This document shows, in pieces, positions 30,657 through 41,451 of a DNA stretch of 64,000 nucleotides. This DNA is from Triangularia verruculosa. Its lineage: Eukaryota > Ascomycota > Sordariomycetes > Sordariales > Podosporaceae. Below the pieces are notes generated by a model. The model was not told where the DNA came from. It saw nothing but the letters and a program-made list of their open reading frames with translations, and did not search any database. Numbering within the stretch: the first letter of the stretch is position 1; each line of letters starts with the position of its first letter. The stretch is taken from the NCBI GenBank assembly GCA_033296885.1, contig MU863877.1, positions 372,001-436,000 of the forward strand, written 5' to 3'. The translations under genes were made by a program, and so were the position numbers.

Positions 30657-33600
30657 TCACCCTCGTTTCCCCGAACCGCTACAGGCCCCCATAACCACCT
30701 GTCTCGCAGCCTTGAACCATCTCGACATTTTCCCTCTGAACCCCCTACTCTGGTGCTTCCCAGCTCCATAATCACTGCTGTTGTTATCACCATCCCCGTC
30801 CTTCCTCGTCAAATCAACCCTGGAACCATCCCCTGACTCCGTCATTGGGGCTTCTACAGGAGGAATATTGACAACCTCAATGACCTCACCTATCCTACCA
30901 CCAAGAGCCAACGTCTCAGCCGATCTCAACCGGGACTCAGCCAGGCGGACTCGCAAATCCGAGAAGCGTTTCTTCAGCCCTCGAGGAGACTTTCCGCTGA
31001 CACAGCCATCTTGTGAAAGGGAGCTCCGTGCCTCACTCCGAGCTGTTGGGCTTGTAACTTCGCTGGACTCATGTGTAGGCGGTGAGCACTTGTCACCGTG
31101 ATGGTCTTGATGACGATCAGGTATAGCGGGAGCTGGAGTGCTCGTGAAAGCGCTGTCAATGAAGGCAACTTCCCCGTCACAGATATCAGTCTTTTCTGTT
31201 TCTCCGACCGATTCAACCAGGCTGTCCATGTTTGTCGGGCCTGTCTTCGAATGGCTCATGGATGGCTGTCCCCGTGGCGTGAGAGGACCCGGCCCTGACC
31301 ATTCTCTCATGGGGCCTGCGACCGTGTTTCTTCTGCCTCCAATGCCTTCTGCATGCATCTTGTTGAGAGCCCCTCGAGAAACTTTGAGCTTCAGTTTGCT
31401 ATTCCTTGAGCTATTCCGTGATCCTGAGCGCCTGGGCTGTTCTCTCTGGTCGCCATGTGCGCCATTGTTCCCACGCTCGTCGGCGCCCGTGGAGCAGGCG
31501 AGCGGTGATTTCACCACCGGCGAAGATGGCGTTCCGAGTCTCGGCTGCTGCTGATTCAGGTCGCGTGAAAACACAAGGCCATCCATTGTTGTCTGTTCGT
31601 CACCAAAGCAAGACGGGCCGGGAGTAGGGATGCCCATAATGTATTCAAGATCCTGACTTGAAAAGTTCGCGATGCAAGAGTCGCTCCGCACAGATACACC
31701 TGGCAAAGGAGGCAGCGACTTCATGAGCTGCGGTACACTGTTCTGCAGCCGGAGTTGCCGTGCCGGTGAAATGGGATGCGGTGCCAACATGGGGGTCCTG
31801 GATCGGTCAACAATCGAGTCGACATCTGAGTCGGCTAGATTGTGTAGTTCATTGGTGTTTATTGTGGGCACGGCAAAGCTTCTCTTGTGACTGCGAGAGT
31901 TGGCGTCGTTGACGGCTGGGTGCCCAAAGAAGTATCCTTCTGCGTCCAAAGCTGGGTGGTTGGCATATCGAGACTTGGCGGCCATGTTCTTGTCCTGGAT
32001 TTGCTCCGGCAGACTTGAAAATACCGTTCTCTGCTGATCCAAAGAGTCTTCTGACGCTGCGAAACCATCTTGAGTATCTGTGCTGGTGTTACCGCCCAAG
32101 CTAACCCCTGTTGAAGCAAGTTCGGAATACCCAAGGTTTATTGGATAAGCCGTATTGCGGCGTGTCTTGACTCGGAGCGACGAGGATACGGCTCCCCTTT
32201 GTCGATAATGAGCGGGCAGGGAATGGTGAGTGTTGCCAGACAGCGGGCTTGGCTTAGGAGGAGAAGCTGCTAAGCGTCTCATGTTTTCTTCATAGCTTCT
32301 GCTGGTAACCACTCGCGCTGATCTTGGCGTAGAGAATTGCAAGTGACTCCTGACAGTCAGACTCGCGTTCTGTCGGCGTGGAACCACTGCTGTGCCAATG
32401 CTCCATTCCTCGTCGTCGTATCTTGGTGAGCTTGTCATTCCAGCACTTCTAGAGTTGGTTAATAGCTCATCGCCGGACGACCCCTGGCTGTCAACACCCG
32501 CTTTAAACGGGAACGGCGAGGGGTTAGAGTTGAATCGTGGGCTGTTGTCTTTTGAGAGATCTGCACTTGACGGCTCCTTGCTGGACATTTGCCTCAGAGT
32601 ATCCCTGGCGTTTTGGCGCTCATGCTGAGGAGTGAATCCCTGCGGATCTTGTGAATATGGCCGAGGACTTGGAAGTTTGTCTTCAGCATGCAGTCTCGGT
32701 CCAGAAGGCGAGCGATGGTACTTGTCCAGCTCTTGAGACACGGACTCGCACTCATCCCCGGTAATTCTCGACTGATTCAGACTTGTTGACCTGGTGGCAA
32801 CATCAGAAGGAAAGTCAGGCATCGGCGGAGGCGTATCAGTCGTGTAGTCAAAAGCCTCCGAGTAGTCGTAATAGAAGGTTCCCGGTGGTTGTACGCGAAG
32901 AGATGGGTTCCGGGTGGGCGGTCCACATGTCGAACGTTGGTACATGTTAAGAATCGATGTTAAACTAGAAGTCCTAAGGCTATGTTCCGATGCGCTGCTC
33001 CCAAGACGTCCGCGGTAACGATGACCCCATGGACCGGGCGATAACGGGGATATGCCGTTGTGAAGACTGTACTTGTCCGCCGCACCGTAGTTTGGAAAGG
33101 ATTCACTTGAACTGGTTCCGTCTGCGCGAAGACGGGGCATCTGCCGGGGGCCATACTGGGGGTAAGTTGGCTTGTACGAACCGTGGACGGTGCGCTGAAT
33201 GGCATTAGAAGCAGCCAGTACGCAGGAATAGAGAGAGAAAAACTCACACGAGACACTCTATCAATCCCAACCATTTTACTATAATCCACGGCGCCATTCT
33301 CCGTCAAAGCTGGCGAAGCGGGCCGCACCCCTGGGCGTTTTAGTCTCGTTGGGTATGGAAAGGGAGAGCGAGGCCTCTGCAAATAGCCTTCGTGCTGTGA
33401 ATTCAGCGTGTCTCCTGATGGCTTCTGACTCGGTGGACGCCTTGAGCTGCACGTTGTCATGGAGTAAGACCTATTCCCCATGTCGTTATATGGGGGCGTG
33501 AAGGCACTCGAGGCAGAACGCAGGCTGTCCGAACCGTACATGTAGATGATCTCTGAAGTCGTGTCGCGATATGATGGCAGCCATCTCCTGTCATCCCGTA

Positions 33601-33937
33601 GACTGTAAGTTCTCATACCATCTCCATTGGGACGTCTGCTGAGCGGGGTCTCGCCATGACCTGGTCTTCGACGAGACGGAGGGGCATGGAAATTCCCTGA
33701 CGAGCGAACCGGTCTGATGGAGAACAAGCCGATATCCCCCGTCTCGGTCGTCGTCTTGAGCATGCTCTCCAGTGGACCTGGAAAGGCGAGGAGAGACGAG
33801 TTCTCATTGACGCTGCGCAGCTGCTGGCGGGAATGGACACGGCGCGGTCGATGGAGAGGATCTGATGTACTCGAATAGCTTCTGTTGAGAGCGCCGTGGC
33901 TGGCAGAACGCCGCGTGGTGTGGATGGGCTCCAGCAT
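30657..33937 (-). CDS. Large disordered protein, function unknown
   Basis: Two exons, 33937-33248 and 33155-30657; the 92-nt intron is GTGAGT...CAG. Protein of 1062 residues. An alternative in-frame acceptor 15 bases further (before ATGCCCCG) would drop five residues. The start is ATG 33937, because further extension upstream has no ATG. Mostly Ser/Arg/Pro-rich disorder. Patches that look constrained are GDIGLFSIRP (exon 1), FYYDYSEAFDY (about 315), LKKRFSDLRVRLAESRLRSA (near 965) and a C-terminal amphipathic basic segment (MSRWFKAARQVVMGA) that could bind membranes. Many SP/TP sites suggest kinase targeting. I do not recognise a family. A cortical or septal scaffold is one possibility, by inference only. 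Confidence 0.75.
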
Positions 33938-34833
33938 GATTACCTTATAGCAAGCACCAAAAAAAAGGCCCGAGTAATAGATCAATGCCGTAATCAATCA
34001 ATCGCTTCGGGCTCAGCAGAGCTATTGGCTAACGTTGTGTCCAAGACATAGACCAAGAGGGGGTGGGAGACCAGGTCCCCGAATTGGGCTGAGAGATGAG
34101 GGTGTCGTGCCCCGGTTCCCCCAGATCTGGCCAGAGAGGACAGAGAAGACAGCTGAGCTCGGGACCGTCCATGGTGGCTGGCCGTCTGAGGGGGAAGCAA
34201 CGAGCCACAGGTGGGATCCTCGATATGGAGGTAACCTGGGAGGTGCTACTTCCGGTTTTGGTGTTTTGAGCAACATGTGTGTGCCCATGACAAGCCGAGG
34301 TGGTCAGTGTGAGAAGGTGCGACGGTTCTGATTCTGTGAGACTCGCAACGCGATTATCCCTATTAATCTGGGCAGTCCACCCTCGGCACTGGGATACTAT
34401 GGAGGGGGTTAAATCTGAATACCACCCTGTGTGCTTTCCTGGCTTGTCTATCATCTTATCTAGACACATTCAACAAGCGGTGACTTGTGATCGGTGGCGG
34501 GGGTTATGAAAACTCCGAAGCGGTAGGATATACCTCCGATATAACATGATTTCCTTGGATGGCTCCGGGAATCGATCCACTCATAGGTGGGAATTGTGGC
34601 CGTGGTCAATATATCCGTACCTACAGTCGTAGTGCTATCATTCGCCATGACGTCTCGAAATGACTTGAGTTATGAACAGCACCGGCTAGTGTTGCTTCCG
34701 AATAGGGTTACTTTTCTCGAGCATTAGAGTTACTGGGGTGTTGGGAGATCTGAGTACCTAACCAACAAACATAAAACTCCTACCGTCCCCTCCAGTTTTT
34801 GAGCCTTTCCTTTTCCGTGATTCATGAGATCTT
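33938..34833. promoter_or_regulatory. Divergent intergenic region, disordered protein gene / P450
   Basis: 896 bases between divergent starts. No gene supported. GATA-type CTTATC occurs near 34454. An ATG at 34824, out of frame with the P450, could begin a short upstream frame. No TATA box convincingly placed. Confidence 0.5.
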
Positions 34834-36475
34834 ATGACCAAGATGGCTGCCGAACTCATTACTTCCATGCACTCTGTGGGAGTGCTGGGGCTAGCACTCG
34901 GTGCTGTAAGTCACCGCCATCCTCTCACAGCAAGTTCCAATCCTAACCATCTCAGGCCCTCACCCTCCTCCTCCTCCGCATCATCTACCAAGCCCACCTC
35001 TCCCCTCTCTCCAAAATCCCCGGCCCCAAACTCTACTCCTTCTGGGACATCCCCTACCTCTACCACCTCCTCCGCGGCACCTGGCCGCACAAACTAAAAT
35101 CCCTCCACGACCGCTACGGCCCCGTCGTCCGCTACACCACCGACAACATCTCCTTCATCACCCCCGAAGCATGGAAGATCATCTACGGCCACCGCACCGG
35201 GCCCAACCAACTAACCTACCAAAAAGACCCCATCGCCTACCGCCCCTCCTTCTCCGGCCACCCGCACATCATCGTCGCCAACGACGCCGACCACCGCCGC
35301 CAACGCCGCCTCCTCTCCCACGCCTTCTCCGAAAAAGCCCTCCGCAACCAGGAAGACATCATGCAGCACTACACCTCTCTCTTCCTTTCCCACTTAACCC
35401 AAAAGTCTGTGTCGGGTGAGACAGTCGACATTGTCAAATGGTACAACTTTCTCACCTTTGACCTCATCGGTGATCTAGCCTTTGGCCAATCATTCTCCTG
35501 TCTTTCTACAGGGAACTACCACCCTTGGGTGTCCATGATCTTCAACAATATCAAGCTCAGTGTTTTTGTCGAGACACTTCGCCGGTATCCATTTCTGTCT
35601 ATCCTAAAATCAGTATTGCTGCCGAAGAAACTGGTGAAGAGCCAGTTGGAGCACTGGGAGTTGAGTAGACAGACCGCCAAGAAGAGGTTGTTAAGTGGGG
35701 GGACGGAAAGGGGGGATTTCATGAGTTACATCCTCAGGTATAATGAGGGTGACGAAAAAGGGATGAGTGAAGGGGAGATTATCGAGAATACGAATTTGCT
35801 GATTATCGCAGGGAGTGAGACGACGGCTACGCAGTTGAGCGGGACGACGTTTTGGTTGTTGATGGATAAAGAGGGGAGGTATGAGAGGTTGGTGAACGAG
35901 ATAAGGGGGAGGTTCGCGGATGAGAAAGAGATTACTTTGCAGGCTGTGGGTGGGCTGGAGTATATGGACGCGTGTTTTGAGGAGGCGTTTCGGATGTGTA
36001 AGTGGTGCTTCAGTAATGAAAGTTGGATTTGAGGCTGATGAAGAGTGAAAAAACAGATCCACCGGTACCGCTGGCGTTACCGAGACGTACGCCTGGGAAA
36101 GGGGAGTATATCGAGGGGTACTGGGTTCCTGGTGGTACAGCGGTGGCGGTTCCCCAATGGGCGTCCTACCAAAGCGAGAGGAACTTCAAAGATGCGAACA
36201 AGTTCATCCCTGAGCGCTGGCTCGGGGGCCCGAAGTATGCCAATGATGTAAGAGGGGTGCTTCAGCCATTTTCAATTGGGCCGAGGAACTGTATAGGAAA
36301 GAATCTTGCGTATGCTGAGATGCGGCTGATTCTGGCGAGGCTGATGTGGAACTTTGACTTGGAGCTCATGCCGGAGAGTGAGAACTGGAACGACCAGAAG
36401 ATCTACACGCTGTGGGAGAAGGGGGCGATCAATGTGAAGCTGACCCCGGTGGTGAGGGAGTCAACCGGTAAATAG
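34834..36475 (+). CDS. Cytochrome P450, CYP65-like (isotrichodermin C-15 hydroxylase family)
   Basis: Three exons, 34834-34905, 34956-35997 and 36057-36475, with introns of 50 and 59 nt. Protein of 510 residues (507 if the better-context ATG at 34843 is used). Motifs: an N-terminal membrane anchor spanning the first intron, the proline hinge IPGPKLYSFW, I-helix AGSETT (309-314), ExxR in EEAFR (E367-R370), and the heme loop FSIGPRNCIGK with ligand C450. Residues such as ISFITPEAWK and the tail TLWEKGAINVKL resemble the CYP65 group, which contains secondary-metabolite hydroxylases. The substrate is unknown: no synthase, transporter or regulator lies nearby, so it is an orphan P450. The coding strand changes from C-rich (exon 2 start) to G-rich (35690-35997). 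Confidence 0.93.
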
Positions 36476-37936
36476 TTGATGAGGAACTGTTCGTCCCAAT
36501 TAGGAAGCATGTTTTGATCACTTTGACGGTCATCGCCAAGCCTGAGGGGTGGAATGCTTGGCGACACTATCATCGTTATCAGCGTTATTGTGTCAGGATC
36601 ATGGTGGGGTTTAACTCCAAGACAATCATTCAGCGAAGATGCCTCTTCGCCTTGTAGTCAATGAGATCTCTTTCCTATATCTGTCGAGAGTGAGTTTTCT
36701 TTCCCTGGAAAAGATCAAGCGCGCGCGTGCTACCGTGTCCACAGCGTAACAGCCACCCACCAATAACGAAAACGCGGACCGTAGAGCCCCTTGAGGCTCG
36801 TTCCGGAGCGGCGGTTTGAACGGCCAGGCCCCACTACAAGGCGACGCCGGAGCAGTTCGATATTGAAGAGTTGCCAAATGCCGTTTGAATATCTCGGCAG
36901 GGAGCGAGCGGCATTGGTAGATCTGTCCTTGCCCGTTTCAGGAGGGCTTGTGGGATTAGGGAGTGTAACACAGACGTTTTCCCTCGTTGGGTGAAGATTA
37001 GCCTTGCTGGCTGCTAGTGATATCTGTCTTGAGCTTGAGAGGGAGTAGAGAGAAAACGGAATAATATGCTCCCAGGGCTTATCAAGCATTCGCGAATCAT
37101 ATGTGACAGTTGGCGAGGCTGGTTCAACGGCGCCGGGTAAGACGGGGTCGACGGAGCGGTCGTCCTGTTCCAACAAGACCCGTGGCAACTTCGATGGTCG
37201 GTGGGGGTGTGCCACCAAGAGAAGCATGGCAAAGTGCGAGGAGCAGAAAGGGAGGGGCAAATGGACCCTGAGCTGAGGGATCTGTGTGGGGTAGACCAAC
37301 CACCTGCTTGGCGTGTCTGTACACTAAATCAGCTATAGGTAACTGTAAATTGAGGTGATCGTCCTGCGTATCCTACCTCTAGACATCTTAGAGTACAATT
37401 CCATCTGACTCAGTGCTGGGAGCAATCTGAGGGCAAGGTTGTAATGTCACAAGGCTATATTTTGTGGAGTGTCTGGCGGTTGGTAGCAGCAAGGCGCAGA
37501 GGATCAAGCGGGCCCAGGCATTGATCCCGCCGTTCCACCAATTCAGCCCTGGTCCATGGGCCCCACCTTTCCCCATTCGGGACCAAGGCGGCGAATGGCC
37601 AAGGTTGCCGGAGCTTGCAGTGCTCCAGAGAACAGGTGTCTTTTCCACACCTACCCCAGGAGCCGTTGACAGCCTCCGAGATACAAGAAGCCGCCCTCCA
37701 TTCGCTCTCCGGTGCTCCTGGAGATATCCTTTTTTGCCAATTCACTCCCTCCAGAGCCCAATTCCATATATAGGGCCTCTTTCTATCTCTCAACTTGGAT
37801 ACCCCCACCTGTCCTTTTTCTGCCTTTAAATAGTCCAGAGTAAGAACCTTTCCTCCAGCTATCAACTGTCATCGCCACTCCCTTCAGTCACTGACCTGTC
37901 CTATCCAGAACACCAGAGGACATCACACACATCAAA
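36476..37936. promoter_or_regulatory. Long intergenic region: P450 3' UTR and PDI promoter
   Basis: 1461 bases. A 189-codon open frame on the - strand (36730-37299) has no recognisable domain and is not counted as a gene. The last 550 bases are the PDI promoter, with CCAAT boxes near 37536 and 37738 and a TATA element at 37767-37773. Confidence 0.55.
37767..37773 (+). promoter_or_regulatory. TATA box of PDI gene
   Basis: TATATAG in the context CCATATATAGGG, about 165 bases upstream of the PDI start codon and followed by a CT-rich stretch. This is the clearest TATA element in the window and fits a strongly expressed gene. Confidence 0.6.
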
Positions 37937-39530
37937 ATGCAGAAGGTCCACAGAATCGCCCTCGGCCTCCTCGCCGCTGCGGCCATCGCCACTGCTTCCG
38001 ACGTTGTCCAGCTCAAGAAGGACACCTTCGATGACTTCGTCAAGGCCAACGACCTTGTCCTTGCTGAGTGTGAGTCTCAACGTCTGCCAGGATACATCTG
38101 CCATGACAAACGCTGACATGCCCCGCCTTACAGTCTTTGCCCCATGGTGCGGTCACTGCAAGGCCCTCGCCCCAGAATACGAGGAGGCTGCCACAACACT
38201 GAAGGAGAAGAACATCAAGCTCGCCAAGATCGACTGCACAGAAGAGACTGAGCTCTGCCAGCAACACGGTGTTGAGGGCTACCCAACTCTCAAGGTCTTC
38301 CGTGGCCTCGACAATGTTGGTCCCTACAAGGGCCAGCGCAAGGCTGGTGCCATCACCTCCTACATGATCAAGCAGTCCCTTCCTGCCGTCTCTGACGTCA
38401 CCAAGGACACTCTTGAGGAGTTCAAGAAGGCCGACAAGGTCGTTGTCGTTGCCTACGTCGATGCCGCCGACAAGGCCTCCAGCGAGGCTTTCTCTGCCGT
38501 CGCCGAGAAGCTCCGTGACGACTACCCCTTCGGTGTCAGCACCGATGCCGCCCTTGCCGAGGCTGAGGGCGTCAAGGTCCCCTCCGTTGTTGTCTACAAG
38601 GACTTCGATGAGGGCAAGTCGGTCTTCACCGAGAAGTTCGAGGCTGAGGCTCTCCAGAAGTTCGCCAAGACGGCCGCCACTCCCCTTATCGGCGAGATTG
38701 GCCCCGAGACCTACTCCGACTACATGTCGGCCGGCATTCCCCTTGCCTACATCTTCGCCGAGACGGCCGAGGAGCGCAAGGAGATCAGCGAGAAGCTTAA
38801 GCCCATCGCTGAGGCCCAGCGTGGTGTTATCAACTTTGGTACCATCGACGCCAAGGCCTACGGTGCCCACGCTGGCAACCTCAACCTGAAGACCGACAAG
38901 TTCCCCGCTTTCGCCATTCAGGAGACGGCCAAGAACCAGAAGTTCCCCTTTGACCAGGAGAAGGAGATCACCCTCGACGCCATCAAGACTTTCGTTGATG
39001 ACTTCGTTGCTGGTAAGGTTGAGCCTAGCATCAAGTCTGAGCCCATCCCCGAGAAGCAGGAGGGCCCCGTTACCGTTGTTGTCGCCAAGAACTACAACGA
39101 CATTGTCCTTGATGACACCAAGGATGTCCTGATCGAGTTCTACGCCCCATGGTGCGGCCACTGCAAGTCCCTTGCTCCCAAGTACGACGAGCTCGCTGGC
39201 CTCTACGCCAAGTCTGAGTTCAAGGACCAGGTTGTCATCGCCAAGGTTGATGCCACTGCCAACGATGTCCCCGATGAGATTCAGGGCTTCCCCACCATCA
39301 AGCTCTACCCCGCCGGCGCCAAGAACGAGCCCGTCACCTACTCTGGCTCCCGCACTGTTGATGATCTTATCAAGTTCATTGCCGAGAACGGCAAGTACAA
39401 GGCTTCAGTCTCTGAGGAGGCTGAGGAGCCATCAGCTGCCCCTGCCGCCTCTGAGGAGGCTACCAAGGAGGCTGAGCCAGCGGCCGAGACCAAGGAGGCT
39501 GCCAAGGACGCCGACCACGATGAGCTCTAG
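37937..39530 (+). CDS. PDI1: Protein disulfide isomerase, ER lumen
   Basis: Two exons, 37937-38069 and 38134-39530; the 64-nt intron splits a Phe codon just before the first active site. Protein of 509 residues. Signal peptide about 1-20; then domain a with CGHC at 50-53, b and b' domains, domain a' with CGHC at 385-388 (APWCGHCK in both), an acidic Glu/Ala-rich tail, and the ER retention signal HDEL (506-509). It forms and shuffles disulfide bonds in secretory proteins, usually recharged by Ero1. Codon choice is strongly biased to C-ending optimal codons along the entire gene, unlike its neighbours, a sign of high expression. A TATA box lies upstream. Regulation by the unfolded-protein response is expected from the family; I could not place a convincing response element. 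Confidence 0.98.
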
Positions 39531-40131
39531 AGGAGAGGACTCTTGTATTTTAAGCATTTCTTAGGGGGTTATCAGGGACCATGGGTGGGATGAAGCTGCC
39601 AGGGATTTCTGGCAGTTGGGACTGGGAGCAACCAAAATACCTATACCTTTGTGCATCTGGTTAATGAAATTGAGGTTATGATGAAATACACATATTTTTT
39701 ACCCAAACTCTGGATTGGATATTGCCACCCCCTTTTTTGTGTCTCCTTACTGCGTAGTACCATCATCAGGCCACGTTCAGCCGTTTTTGAATGAATTGTG
39801 CCGCTCCTCACCGCCTATTTACCCCGGAAAGTGGAGTCGTGATTGGCCGACCTTGCATTCCTTCCCGCATGCCACACCCCGGACGCTAGGCCCAGATTCC
39901 GTTTTGGCATCCCAAGTTCTGCTGGTCTCACTGACACCTCAGCCTGACCCGACCATCCCCTGCTGCGCCTGCGTTTTTATTACTTTTGCTTAGCCTGGGC
40001 TTTTTTTTTTCTTTTCCGTTTCTTACTCTGCAAAACCCCCTCTAACAGTCACAGACATCCCCCGCCGAAGCGAGCGAATAACACGACGAACGAAGATACC
40101 CCTCGAAATACAAGCAAGCAAACTACATACA
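39531..40131. other. Intergenic: PDI 3' UTR and promoter of the small mitochondrial-type gene
   Basis: 601 bases, no gene seen. Holds an inverted CCAAT box (39840-39848), a T run near 40001-40012, and a short leader before the ATG at 40132. Confidence 0.6.
39840..39848 (-). promoter_or_regulatory. Inverted CCAAT box upstream of the small mitochondrial-type gene
   Basis: TGATTGGCC, about 285 bases upstream of the start at 40132 and identical to boxes at 3750 and 25078. CCAAT-binding HAP complexes often control respiratory and mitochondrial genes, which would suit this neighbour. Motif evidence only. Confidence 0.45.
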
Positions 40132-40864
40132 ATGGCCTCCAGAATTCTCACTCGCGCGCTGCTGCCCCGTGTGGCCATCCCTGCGCCTGCCATTCGCAAC
40201 TTGACTACTTCGGCGGTCAGAAACAACGCTGCTGTTGCCGGCGCGGTGCCGCTGCCTGCGAGAAAGCCGGTTGGTGCGCTGAGAGGAGGGTGAGTTTTTC
40301 TGTCCACTGGGGATAAAGGGGTAGGTGCTGATGTCAGTGGAAATTAGTCTCTTCGGCTTCTTCTTCGGCAGCACGCTGGCTGGGGCGGGCGTGTACTACT
40401 ATGCCGTGCAGGAGTACAAGACCTCGAACGAGCTGCTGACCGAGGACATATACGTGCGTGTTTGCATTTGATTTTTTTTTCTTCTTCTGCGCGCGCGATC
40501 TTTTTTGCGACTTTTTTTTTTTTTGGTTTTTTATGCTGTTGAGGGGGTTCAACAACAACATCTTTTTATTCGATTCACACGCGACTTTTACAACTGGGGG
40601 GTTCTGGGGGGAGATACAGAAAGAAAAAAGACTAGATTTCTAGACTTTAGACGGTGCTTGGGGGGGGAATAGAAAGAGGATGGGGGGTAGAGGGGGTGGT
40701 GGTGCTGGGGAGAAGAAGAGAGAGGAGAGTTAATATGAGGAGAGATAATGGTTGACTGACGGTGGGATGATATACAGGCTCTGCAGCATTCGGTTGAGAG
40801 GTTGAGCGAGTACATTACTGCGATGGAGCAAAAGATGGAGTTATTGGAGAAGAAGAAGCGGTAA
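40132..40864 (+). CDS. Small mitochondrial-type membrane protein, function unknown
   Basis: Three exons, 40132-40289, 40348-40453 and 40778-40864; 116 residues. The exons join cleanly in frame. The N terminus (MASRILTRALLPRV) is basic and hydrophobic without acidic residues, as in a mitochondrial presequence. One span (about 53-73, FGFFFGSTLAGAGVYYYAV) follows, then a short coiled coil (LQHSVERLSEYITAMEQKME) and a Lys-rich end. The layout suggests a single-pass inner-membrane protein with a coiled-coil partner domain, like several assembly factors or MICOS-type subunits. I cannot name a family. The second intron is 324 nt, four to six times longer than the others in the window, with a (GC)n run at 40489-40497 and long T runs. 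No single exon would reveal this gene. Confidence 0.78.
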
Positions 40865-41451
40865 AACAAAACAAAAGTTTGGAGTTGGGCTGGGAATGGG
40901 AAAAAGGGAAGGGGGATGGATATAAACATGGATATGGGACAGAAAGGAGGGTTAATTGGGAGGATGACTATTTTTTGGTACGACACGAGCAAGCAAGCAA
41001 GCAAGCAACAGTATATCACATCGAAAAAAGAAACAGAGACGGTTTTGGTGGACGGCGAGGTGCAAATATGAAGTTATTGGCTCTTCTTTTTACTGGACAG
41101 TGGTGTATTTTTGAACAAGTGAATTGACTCTGCTAGTTTGACAGACTATACATGCAACAACCTACATACCAGACCCTTGATAACGGCCTATCTAAAGTAA
41201 CACAAATATCTGATGTTTTTACTTCCGAGACGCTGAAGCGTTTGTCGTCATCAAGTGGGTTACCCAGCAAGGTAGGTTCCCCAGACAGTGGGCGAGTGGC
41301 TCCGCAATTGATTTTCCTATCCCCGGCCACTCAGCAGCCAAAAACGCGGCACCCGGCGCGTCTCAACCATCCATATTCCATCCCACCTTCAAACCTCACC
41401 CCCACCATTTCCCCATCCCCCATTCCCCCATTCCACCACCATCATTTCAAA
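40865..41451. other. Intergenic: 3' UTR and VPS71 promoter
   Basis: 587 bases with no gene. Contains five tandem GCAA units (40989-41008). The last 100 bases are CT/CA-rich and form the leader of VPS71. Confidence 0.6.
40989..41008 (+). repeat. (GCAA)5 tetranucleotide repeat
   Basis: Five perfect GCAA units in the probable 3' UTR of the small mitochondrial-type gene. Confidence 0.95.

Noticed and set aside
36730..37299. 189-codon open frame on the - strand between P450 and PDI
   Set aside because: No recognisable domain or conserved-looking core; overlapping frames of similar length exist in the same stretch.
37530..37760. ER-stress element of the form CCAAT-N9-CCACG in the PDI promoter
   Set aside because: CCAAT boxes are present, but the 3' half does not match at the right spacing. 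Regulation by the unfolded-protein response remains an expectation from the family only.
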